Assembly (NCBI GenBank): GCA_032719365.1
Contig: CM064872.1
Location: 21,421,572 to 21,485,571, forward strand
From: Prinsepia uniflora
Taxonomy: Eukaryota; Streptophyta; Magnoliopsida; Rosales; Rosaceae
Length of the DNA stretch: 64,000 nucleotides
Direction of reading: 5' to 3'
Shown one piece after another: positions 34,100 to 44,384 of the stretch (the first letter of the stretch is position 1; each line of letters begins with the position of its first letter). The position numbers were made by a program, and so were the translations under genes. A model generated the notes under the pieces. It made no database searches. It saw only the letters and a list, made by a program, of their open reading frames with translations, and was not told the origin of the DNA.

Positions 34100-36730
34100 T
34101 GACAGGACCCGTCCTAATCCCACTGGGGCCACCCGGGGACGTGTCTCGCTCCCGTCTGACAACGACTCCAAAAATACCAAAAGTACCCTTATTCAAAAAC
34201 AAAATACTTCAAATTAAACAAATAACGTTCAACAACATAGTTCAGAGTAAAAAGCTGTAAGAATAGGGATAGTACAATACAAAACATGAGCACAATAGTT
34301 AGGGTACATTATTTGGTGCTCAACCTACCCATTGGGGGTGTACAGGTGCACAGCGAACTAGACTAAGCCTCGTCCTTCGGATCCTGCTCTAATCCCATGT
34401 CACGGCCTGGAGGGGTCAATAAAACATTTAAAGAGTGAGTGGGCCGAAAATAAACAGTTTATAAATCAATTTAATAATAAAGTAAATCATAAGGTTTTAC
34501 CCCTCCGTTTTCCAAATCTTGCATGCATTGAAATAAACATAGTATCATAATAGAATCAAAATCATGGAATCATATAATAATCAAAAGGGAAAAAACAACA
34601 TACTAGTGCACTGTAAAACCCAACCCCGGTATCCCCGATGCCTAATAATGATGTCACGGTTCTAAAGCTACGCGTTTCCACTCAGGGTCTCAAACCCGAG
34701 ACTCCCTTAGGTTCATCATTGCCCGGTATCCCGGTCACTGCCCGAGGTATACTAAACATGCCTTCCTGAGAGTAAGCAACCCAACGGGGGTCAACTCCTC
34801 TTAGTCAGTGCCCCGTGACTACTCCAGGGTCCACCCAAGCCGACGACCCTCCTTGGAGGAGACAAGATAGAAAGGAAGGAAAGTACATCACAATAATAGT
34901 ATAGTTACCCTGTGTCCCCCGAACATCCCTGAAAACATTCCATATATAATCCAGACGGGTCTCATGCCCAAAACATCATAATACGTAATAAGCATCCCCA
35001 TATAGTACTCATAATAGTCCCATCTAAATCATAACATGGAATAGTAAAACAGTTTATGCATGCAATCCTTTTAGAAATTAAATAGCCCACTCACACATGG
35101 TCCTCGCTGCTCAACGACCGCCTAAAACCAGTATTAACATGTCCAAGAGTCACTAAAGGACCCTACTAGTTCAATACTAAAATCCTAGAACAGATCCGTC
35201 CCGAAAACATAGCCCGGGTACTATTCTCGAGGCTTCAAACCTTATTTTGACCGTCCTAATAATCTTCGATCGACATGAAACCACCGTCATTGGATCTGTA
35301 TTGTCGAAACCTTGAGAATGGTACAGGCCCCACCAAAATTACTATTCACACGTGCCTCCACGCGCCTAGTCAACGCGTGGTCAACGCTGCTACAATGTTG
35401 CTGACATCAGCATGAAGTCATCTCTGACACATGTCAGAGGACACATGTCACCTTCTGGTTGAGCCCCTGGTCCTGCCATTTTCTGACATGATGATGTCAT
35501 CATGACATCACTGCTGACGTCAGTATGATGACATCATCATTGCTACAGTACCGGGTTAATCCGGATCTCTGAAATCGGGTCGCCGTCGACCCGCGGCTTG
35601 ACCCTTTTCCAGAATCCATTTTCGGCCACCATTTTTGATAGGGTTTGTTCCTAATGGATTGTCTAAGTCTTTTCTACGGATCTGTGACCTCAAAAAGGGA
35701 AAACAAAGACGAGATCCATACCTAGAACTTGAAGAAACTCACGGCCTTGCTCCGGTCGTCTTCTCCGGCAGTCCCGTCAGCTTCCAACGTCAAAACCAGC
35801 TCCCTTAGACTCGTCTCTGCTCCTAGAACGTGTCCCGAACAAGAGAAATGAAATCCTGACGTTAAAAGAGCTCATTCGAACACTTAGGAAAAACTTGGGC
35901 TTCTCGGGTTTCACGGTTTACCTCCGTCGTGTCGCCGCCATAGGTCGTGTGGACTACCTCACCGTCTTCCTGGCATCCTCACAGTCCTATCTTGGCCCTA
36001 GTTCGAGTCAAGAAGACAAGGTTTGGTGGTTCGGTTTTCTGGATCCAAGAACCCGTCTCGGGTCTGGGGGTTTCTCCTGGGTTTTCAGGCAGAGGGAAGA
36101 GGAGATGAGGTGGTGGTTGACGGTGGAGGTGAAGGTGATGAACGTGGTGTCGTGATCGTGTGGTAGGAGTAGTGGTCGGTCGTCGTCTGGATGGGTTTGT
36201 GCAGAGTGCAACCGTGTGTTCTTCACGGTGGGAACTATGTGTGTGTGAGAGAGAGATGAGTCGTGCAGATTAAAAGAAAAGGAAAGGAAAAATGCACGGC
36301 CCAGATCAATATAGACAGGAAATGAAGTGCTAGGGTTCAATGAGGGAGAATTTAATATTTTAAAATTAACCAATAGGCATAGGCCCAGCTTTATTGGAAT
36401 TGTAATCTCTAGGATGAGTGACACTTGTCACTCATCCGATGGCTCAGATTAAATCTAGGGATTTGCACATATTTGAATATTTAATTATTATTTTATGTTT
36501 TGTTTTCGGTTCGTAAATTTCACTAAAACACTTATGTGACCATAACTTTTTCATTCGAAGTCCTATTTCGACGTGCCGCCTGTTTACGGATTCGTGACGA
36601 CCCGATCTACGTCATGGTCATGGGTTAAAGTCCTAATTATTCCAGGGTCAAAAGTCAAAGTTTCCCCCCTTTAGGGGCAAAAAATTCATTTCACAATAAA
36701 ATAATAATAATCAAGGTTCGGGTCGTTACA
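34100..36730 (-). repeat. 5' LTR of chromovirus C
   Basis: The longer LTR copy. It contains the perfect palindrome at 36412-36437 and the reverse-complement GTAGACAGGCGGCAC-type block at 36574-36605. Two of the three TGACGTCA sites seen in the other LTR have decayed (for example to TGATGTCA or TGACATCA); one remains at 35515-35522. Confidence 0.9.
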
Positions 36731-36813
36731 TTTATTCATGTAAACTGGTGAGATCTGGTTTTCAAGTCAATATTCAAACTATTATAAAAGCAAAAACATT
36801 ATCTCATATGACA

Positions 36814-38185
36814 GGAATCGTCCTTAAGTTAAAGAAGAACCAGATCGGCCATGCTCTTGTCTGACGACTCAGGTGAGATAAGGGATTACCAAACTAAAAC
36901 CTTTTGTGCGGGGTACCGCCCTCATCCAACCCACTTACCTCGACAACAATGAATTTCTTTATCTTTCCTTATTTAGAGTTTAATTGTTCAACTCACTTAA
37001 ATTATATTTGTGTAAACCCAACCTATCCATTCCCATGGTTACATACCAAAACCAATTCTTTAATTAATCATTCTGCTAACATATTCCTAAGAATTAACTA
37101 GTTATCGACATAATCATCATATGAGCACTTAATAAAATGCTATTACTTCAACATTATAAACGTCTCATACCCTAATTTATATTTACTCACACTCATCAAA
37201 TTATAAGATCAACCAAAGACATTTAACATAAAATATTAATACTTCAAATGATCATAATTAATTCATTAAATGTCCAATTAACCTGATTCTTGGACCATTA
37301 AACTCAGGATTTTAAGCTGAATATTTCTCAAGTTGATCGTCTTCCCAAAATCCGGCCGACTCCCCCGGACGAGCCGCCGGTGGTTGAAGGTAGCCTCTAC
37401 ACTTGGGCCTCACACGCCCTACACAGAGGTTGTCTTCTACCTCAACCTGATCGGTCGACCCGTCATCCTGGCCCGACTATAATTCCCCTTTCTTACGTCA
37501 ATTTCAGTTGGTTTCTTCATCAATTCAGATCGTCTTAATCTCATAAGGAGATTTATGGTTTTAGAATATGGGAAACTTACCTTGATGGAGCTATTCGACC
37601 TTCTCAGTTTCGGCCATGGTGTCCAGTGGCTGGTTCCAGCTTCCTACAGTCCACATCTGTCCTTTTCTCGTCTAATATCGATCCAAAGAACATTTCTATC
37701 ACTCTTTGACCCTTAGACAGTTACCCAAGGATCCCCAAACTAGAACCCGACCATGGGAGCTCTTGGGTTCCATTTTAACTCACCTAGTTCTTTCTTCTGA
37801 AGTTCTTAACCTCACCAATTACTCTTCCTCTGCTTCTCTTCTCTCTTCCCTAGCATCTCGCTCTCCTTTTTCCTTTGTTTCATTCTTCCATATTTCTCAC
37901 TACATGTTTTCTTTCTTTTCGGCTAGTCATGGCTCCCAATCCTCATCAAACTCACATCCATGTATATTTATAGGAGTGTGTAGGTTGGTGTTGTTCTTAA
38001 AAGAAGATAGGAGAATTTTCTGGAATAAAGACATGTGATTCACATGTCAAAAGCAAATTTACCATTTTACCCTTCACATATACATAATTACTAAAATGCC
38101 TTTGGCCTTTCTTGACCCATAATTGTCTTCATTCAATTTCCGATTCTGGCGTACTACTTGTCTACGCACTCAGGAGGCCAAGACT
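36814..38185 (-). mobile_element. LTR relic of a chromovirus-A-like element
   Basis: Starts TGACAGGAATCGTCC on the plus strand, the reverse complement of an LTR 3' end. Near 38060-38175 it matches the LTR of chromovirus A (54780-54880): 'ttactaaaatgcc', 'cttcatt', and a TACTACTTGTCTACGCACTCAGG block. The expected remaining ~170 bp and a target duplication are not found, so it is truncated on the right. Confidence 0.55.
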
Positions 38186-38689
38186 TTCGTACCGGTTTTC
38201 TTGGATTACCAAGAGAAAATTTAGTCTTTGGGCATATGACATGGCAAATTTTGGTTTTATTTTTGCCAAAAGATGACAGCAATTTGGAGCTCCTAGAAAA
38301 AAATCTGAACCCAAACCCATCAGTGGCAACAATTGCTCGCTTCAATCCCCTTTTCCCAAAAAATTCATATAAATCAACTTGAGATTTAATATGTTCATGA
38401 TGTAATAACAAATTCTTATCACCAAAGGAAAGAAGAAAAATGAAGGATTTTATGAAATAATCTTACCTGGAAGCAAGAGCGAAAGATCAAGGAGGAGAAG
38501 CCAACAGTCGTTGATAAGGATTGTGGTGCTGAGTGGATGCTGACCTTGTTGTCGAGCTTGATGGAGAATTTGGTGTTTCTGTAGCTTGTGGAGGCGGAGA
38601 GGTTGGGAAATTCGTGGAGGAGAAGAAGAGATTTGGGGTTAGGTTTTTAATTACTAGTGTTTAATTGTATTTTTTGACTATGAGGTTAC
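38186..38689. other. MULE right subterminal region, no gene recognised
   Basis: Contains Lys/Gly-rich open stretches on the minus strand (38154-38411) with no recognisable family. GAGGAGAAG-rich sequence near 38580-38640 may mirror the CCTTCC-rich left subterminal region. Confidence 0.4.
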
Positions 38690-38786
38690 TATAAGGGTTA
38701 TATAGTAGATAGATTTGTAAAACCATTTTATGGGTCCCTATTTTTAAATACATTTTTGTCTAACCCCCTATTTTTGTCAATTTCCC
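38690..38786 (-). repeat. Right terminal inverted repeat of the MULE
   Basis: Inverted copy of the left end. The outer base is followed by the TAAAAGTTT duplication at 38787-38795. Confidence 0.88.
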
Positions 38787-40110
38787 TAAAAGTTTCATTG
38801 AAATAAGGTGGGGTACACTTATAAGGGTGCACAGAAAATGCATGGGACCTCATTAAAACCTTCACCATAAAACCTAGCTAATCTAGAATAAATCCGATGA
38901 GGGAAAAAGAGTACGACTAAGTGAAATTACATCAATTTATCAAATCTCTCTTAAGGAGGGTGGAAATCCAAGGTGGTGCCAAGAGAACCCAAGCCATCTT
39001 TTGTTGTGTCCACAGTTCTTCCCAAGGCCATGTGCCATGTATTCGGTTTGTCACTCAAGTGTAACGCAATCTATCTTCAGGTAGTCTAATCTCCTCCATC
39101 ATACTTCTTATGACTCAACCCAACACTTTGATAGGGCCCCAATTCTCAGGAGCTAATTAAATAGAAGTTATAGCTTCCAAAGAATCCGTCTCGACCTCAA
39201 CATCCACATGACCCAAGAACTGTAGCATTATTAGATCAGATTTGAGCCGCCATGACAATTTCGCGACCACCAAGGCCTCCAACACTGGCTGATGGTGCAT
39301 AGCTTTATCTTTCCACTCCATACCTGTCCACAAGTGAAAGCAAAGAAATCTAACTCAGATAAAAAGAGTTTGGAGGATGCAAACTCGAAAAGAACCCAAA
39401 ATCGGCCCATGGTGGGGAACCTGGAGAGGAGAAGGGTGGATGCCCGCCACACCTGCTAACTTGTTTTACAACCCCATATTGCATGGAATGTATCCTCGAA
39501 CTGTTTGCTCCAATGGCTACATATCCCCGAAGGAATAACAATCTTTAGATGTAGAATATCAGTCGTGGGGAGGATCTCCAAACTGGCATTCCAAAGGAAA
39601 AAATTCAACATATTAGGTAGTTTAAGCATCCACAAATGCTTCCATTATAGCATGTCTAACAGGAGGTTTGTGGCCAGGGCTAGGCATGATATGGCATCTA
39701 GCCTCTGAGTTTTTTTGTTCTAATAGAAGCAAGTTTAGCAAGGGCAAGGCTTGCCCTAGAGCTATTCTTGCCTCCCTCCATGCCTGGGCTAGGAAGTTGG
39801 GCCATAAAGAAAAGAGTAGCCCAACGGCTACTTTGCTCCATAAATTGAACATAAATTGAACATAAATTGAATAGAAATTGAGTAATTGAACAGAAATTGA
39901 AAAAAAGTGGTAAGAGTGAGTTTTACCCATGATTTTCATGTTGAGTGAAGACCTCCAAGGGCTATACAACCTCTCTTTCACATGTTCTGAAAATCAGATA
40001 TAGGCATCTAAAGGATTCATGGACACCTTAAAATCTCCATCTCTAATACTGAGTCTTTTAGGTTCAGAACCAAAAGGGAAATTCGGTGGTGGGTTAGCTT
40101 ACATGATTCG
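38787..40110. other. Sequence right of the MULE, no gene recognised
   Basis: Begins with the TAAAAGTTT target duplication. A short tandem repeat of 'ataaattgaac' lies at 39838-39900. A 47-bp direct repeat copy is at 39947-39993 (see findings). I cannot support coding regions here. Confidence 0.4.
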
Positions 40111-40290
40111 AAGAAGCCTTGCCTTGAAATACGTAACAAATTGGGAAGGGGATACAGGACCGCTGGGAGAGGAGCTATCTTCCTTCATCACGAATGGCAC
40201 CTCGAAACAGGATCGCTTTGTAGCACAACACTCTCCACCGTCTGGTTTTCCAGAAGTGGAGAAGAAGAAAGGATTTTCAGGAGTCGCCAT
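40111..40290 (-). CDS. Possible first coding exon of an unidentified host gene
   Basis: The minus-strand ATG at 40290 has a good start context (GCGATGGCG) and a CT-rich leader upstream. It encodes about 60 residues starting MATPENPFFFSTSGKPDGGE. The exon appears to end in ...CGAATCAT followed by GTAAGC, a good donor, near 40111. I do not recognise the protein and do not see a second exon before the copia element, so it may be a gene fragment. Confidence 0.35.
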
Positions 40291-40710
40291 CGCAAGGATT
40301 AAAGAAACCCAGATAAGAAGAATTTAGGTTTCGTTCATTCACTCGCCAATTTTCGCACGCCCAGGGAAGAGTTCGTGAAGAAACCCACCTCTTGCTCTGG
40401 TTCACGAAGAGAGATATTTTACGACCTCCAAGGGCTATACAACCTCACTTTCACATGTTTTGAAAATAAATAATTGAAGATAAGAAAAATATTGGCCCTT
40501 TTTTCAGTCGGGAAACAAATAGAGAGTTGTAGGCTATCTTTTCAGTATAAATGGAAACGCTACATTTTTAGTTTCTTAACGTATTTTTTTTGCTTAACCT
40601 TTTTTTGTTAAATCCCTAATTTTTTATTTGGTAATATATGTTTTGGTATTATATGTTTCAATGTAGAATATGGCTTAACTCACATAGTTGGTAATTGAAA
40701 GTCTAACTTA

Positions 40711-40830
40711 GAATATATTTTTTAATTTAGAATATATGTTTTAACTTAGAATATATGTTTTAATTTCGAATATATGTTGTAATTTAGAATATATGTTTTA
40801 ATTTAGGATATATGTTTTAATTATCTTTAA
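40711..40830. repeat. AT-rich minisatellite, about 21-bp unit
   Basis: Five to six copies of a unit close to TTAGAATATATGTTTTAATT. It lies in non-coding sequence between the possible host exon and the copia element. Confidence 0.75.
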
Positions 40831-41576
40831 GAAAATAATTCACATAAAAATTTGAATTCTTGCCCCTTATCCATCTCCATTAGAAACACAAAAAATAGCC
40901 TTGGGAAAATATCATGAATAGTATTATTTGAGGGGCTAAATCTTTTTTTTAGACCCTTACCCTTACATCTACCACTAGACATGCTCTTATCTCTCAATGG
41001 CCGAACCCTCACCCCACAAACAAACACACACCCCCACCCCACCCACCCCCCCAACCATGCGCCCCTGAACTAAGCATTGAGTGGTCCAAGGCAATATAAT
41101 AGCCAGACTTGCCTGAATACTTCCAATTCTTCGCATAGAACCAGAAACGACCGTCCTCGAAAGGCAACACTAAAGAGAGGTTCTTTCTTTTAACCATAAG
41201 AACCTTGCTCTTATAATTTTTTTTCTATTTTTTTTTTGCAAAGGTTTTATTCTAATTTTTTTTTCAAAGTTTTTATTCTTATTGTTACTCCCTCTTTTAT
41301 TAAAGTGATACCAACAAGGTCATTTATTGAAGTCATAAAAAGTCAAATATACGATTTCACCACTTTCATTTGTTCAAATTCTTAAAATTTAAGAGACTTG
41401 AAGTAAGTGTATGGAGATTGATCAACCCAACATTTGTTTTACCATCTTTGGACATCTTTTATCACTCAATCGAAATGTGACATTTTGCATAGTCTAACCC
41501 TCCACTTTTTTTTTTCCTTAACGTAAGTAATATTTTACTATAAACTTTAAGTTATAAAAGAACGAGTATAAATCAG
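40831..41576. other. Non-coding gap before the copia element
   Basis: Contains CCCACCCCACCC-rich and poly-T stretches (41220-41270, 41505-41515). No gene recognised. Confidence 0.4.
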
Positions 41577-41784
41577 GCGCATAGAAGAGAACATAACCAT
41601 AAAAGGACCCAATATATGTCAAAAAAAGGGTAGGGTTTTAATTGGAATTAAATGATTATATTTTTCTCACTAGGAGATATTTATAACTTTACAATACAAA
41701 GTCGAAGAGGCCAAATAGGAAAATAATTACAATGCTATAATTATTCTAATTCATATATTTACAAGGTATGGCTCAAGCTAACAT
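41577..41784 (-). repeat. Probable 3' LTR (partial) of the copia element
   Basis: Read on the minus strand, CTTGAGGAAGAA is followed by TGTTAGCTTGAGCC, the usual tract and LTR start of plant copia elements. A TATAAATATC motif lies about 110 bp inside. The other end was not confirmed. Confidence 0.5.
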
Positions 41785-41869
41785 TCTTCCTCAAGGTGGA
41801 GCATGGACACCAAACATGTCTAACTTGACAAGTAAGTCACTGAAGGTCTATTTGGACACGGCTTGGTAG

Positions 41870-43312
41870 GAATATCATCTAGCTGTTCAATAGTCTTCAC
41901 ATATGGGGCTTCAATAATTTTCTCTTCAAACTTGTATATGAAATTACAATCAATCTCCACATGTTTAGTTTGATCATGTTGTATTAGGTTTTACGCAATC
42001 TTGATAGCTGACTGATTATCAGAGTATAACTTCATAACTCCATTAGATTGAAAACCAAGCTCTCCCCTTAAGCCGTCTTAGCCACAAGAGTTCATGTATC
42101 CTTTTAACTATTACTCGGTATTCTGCCTCAGCACTAGATAATGGCATAACCTTCTATTTTTCACTCTTCAAGTTACCAAGTTACCTCCAACAAATGTGAA
42201 GTACCAAGTAGTTAAACGTCGTCTTTCTCATATACCACCCCAATCATAATCACAGTAACATTTAACATTTATGTGATTATGTTTGGAGATTATAAGCCAT
42301 TTTTTCTTATGCTGACTTTAGATACCGCAAAATTCACACAGCTGGATTCATATGAAATTCAATAGGATTATCCATAAAATGACTTACCAAACTAAACGCA
42401 TAAGCAATATCAGGTCGAGTGTGTGATAAGTAAATCAAACGACCAACTAGCCTCTGATATCTCCCTTTATTAGTAGAAAGATGATCGGGAAGTTCTTCTA
42501 GGCCATGGTTTTGCTCAATAGGTGTATCAATGGGCTAACAACCAAGCATACCTATTTCCCCCAATAAATCAAGAACATATTTTCCATGTGACAAATATAT
42601 CCCTTTCTTAGACCGGATAACTTAAATGCCCAAGAAATCCTTTAAGCCACCAAGATCTTTCATATCAAACTCTGATGCTAAGTTAGACTTCAACATAGTC
42701 ATCTCATCTATCATATCACTAGTAACAATCATATCATCAACATAAATGATAAGAGCAATTACCATACAATTTTGTTCCTTTAGAAACAATGTATGGTCTA
42801 CATTGCTCTGCTCGTAGCCAAACTTCTTCATGGCAAGTCGAAATCTTCCAAACCATGCTCTTGATTATTGCTTCAGATCATACAACGCCTTCTTCAAATT
42901 CCATACCAAGTTTAAATCACCAGAAATACTATACCTAGATGGCAAACTCATATAGACCTCTTTAGATAGATCTCCATGCAAAAATTTATTTTTTACATCA
43001 TACTGCTGTAATGGCCAATCAAAATTTGCAGCAATAGATAAAAAACCTGAATAGTATTTAACTTTGCCATAGTTGCTTTGTACCTTTCAATTGTACCATC
43101 TAACTATGTTTCACAATAAGCAACCATTTATAGCTAACATGTTTCTTCCCTTCTGGCAAGGACATAATCTCCCATGTTTGATTTCTCTATAGTGCTTCCA
43201 TCTCCTCATTCATAGCTTCCGCCCAGTTTTTTTTTCATTGAATGCTCCTTGTATTCTCGTAGGAATGGTCACTGCTGACATTTGATTCACAAAAGTTTGA
43301 ATAGCAAATGGT
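41870..43312 (-). pseudogene. Copia reverse transcriptase and RNase H, degenerate
   Basis: KKFGYEQSNVDHTLFLK, the catalytic ALIIYVDDMIVT and DMKDLGGLKDFLGI (42622-42831) are classic copia RT blocks. SSAEAEYRV near 42120-42140 is the conserved RNase H motif. Frames change repeatedly. The right end at 43312 is the chromovirus A junction. Confidence 0.85.
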
Positions 43313-44188
43313 ATGATAGGACCCCTCCCTAAAAATACCTAGACAACCATAAATGGTCCTGCTCCCTCTGATAGTCAATACCAGAAATTCGAAAACAACC
43401 TCAAAGGATTACATAATTTTAATAAACTAACTAACTATCAGACCAAGCATAATTATACATCCATTCATATCACGATAAACAGAGCATAAGCTTTACAACA
43501 TAACGTAAAATGTATAAATTTACCCTAAATGTCAACAAGTACACAGTATCTAGTTTATGCCTCCGCTCCTAAGCAAATCCCCATCTTCATTCCACGACCT
43601 GAACGACAAGTAAAATCATAAAAATGTGAGTGGATGAAAATAACCTTTGAAAAACACATTTTGAAAAACATACGTTTATACCTTCCGTTTTACAAAACTA
43701 TGCACGCCTATGGAAAACCATTAAATCTCAGTTAAAATAAAACACAGCTCATGACCTCGAAATACGTGAAAATGTCTATAAATCAAATAGCATCAGAAAA
43801 ATCACCACAACAATCATACAAAAAGTCACCATAACATTCACAACAACTAACCCATATCCATAGTTCGAAATTCGAGCCTAAAATATTAGATTTTCATCTT
43901 TTTTCTTCCTTTCCACATCCAAACTTGTAAGACCCATGAGGCCTTTTAGGAGCTTAGCTTTGGATTCCTTGGGAACTCCAAATTTAAGCGAGATTGGGCT
44001 AGAGCAATCCCAAGATAGGTGACCTACTAGGAAGTTGCGTATAAGTTCCCATAAAAAAAACCGTGAGGGCATGGCCCAAAGCTGACAATATCATGTTAGG
44101 AGAGTCGGATCGTGTAAGAATAGTATTAGAGATGGACTCCGACCAGTAGTGTACTAGTGAGAATGTTGGGCCCCAAGGTGGGTGGATT

Positions 44189-44345
44189 GCAAGACCCGTG
44201 AGCTTGGGAAGCAAGACTTGTGAGCTTGGGAAATAAAACTCATGAGCTTGGGAAACAAGACTCGTGAGCTTGGGAAGCAAGACTAGTGAGCATGGAAAGC
44301 AAGAATGGTGAGAAAGACTCGTGAACTTAGGAAAGCAAGATTGGT
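44189..44345 (+). repeat. Tandem expansion within Cassandra LTR 2
   Basis: Seven to eight copies of a 19-24 bp unit close to GCAAGACTCGTGAGCTTGGGA. The unit equals the first bases of this LTR (TGCAAGACCCGTGAGCTTGGG), so the LTR start has been multiplied. Confidence 0.8.
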
Positions 44346-44384
44346 GAGCAATCTCACATCACCCGGGGAGGGAAATGTGAAGTG

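Larger units (their letters stand above)
27200..36730 (-). mobile_element. Chromovirus C: Tekay-type Ty3/gypsy element with chromodomain
   Basis: LTRs of 2325 and 2631 bp begin TGTAA(T/C)GACCCG and end GTCCTGTCA on the minus strand. They are flanked by TCTAT (27195-27199) and TTTAT (36731-36735), a 5-bp duplication with one transition. The primer site is TGGTATCAGAGC (34085-34096) and a purine tract lies next to the 3' LTR. The internal region encodes gag, protease, RT, RNase H, integrase and a C-terminal chromodomain, the Tekay/Del chromovirus arrangement. Many stops, mostly CAG/CAA/CGA to TAG/TAA/TGA, show that it is inactive. Confidence 0.92.
11738..38786 (+). mobile_element. Giant Mutator-like element (MULE) with nested retroelements
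   Basis: The left end (GGGGAATTGACAAAAATAGG) is repeated inverted at the right end (GGGAAATTGACAAAAATAGG read on the minus strand from 38786). Similarity continues for about 80-115 bp. A perfect 9-bp duplication TAAAAGTTT flanks both ends (11729-11737 and 38787-38795), the size produced by Mutator transposases. Inside are a MULE transposase gene, several minisatellites, a captured XRCC3 fragment and a DUF1985-like gene. Removing the three dated insertions (solo LTR, Cassandra array, chromovirus C) leaves about 13.4 kb. The transposase is broken, so this copy is not autonomous now. Carrying a DUF1985/Ulp1-type gene is known for some plant MULE groups. Confidence 0.9.

Noticed and set aside
40827..41197. 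Gly/Val-rich minus-strand ORFs
   Set aside because: They derive from CCCACCCC-type low-complexity DNA.
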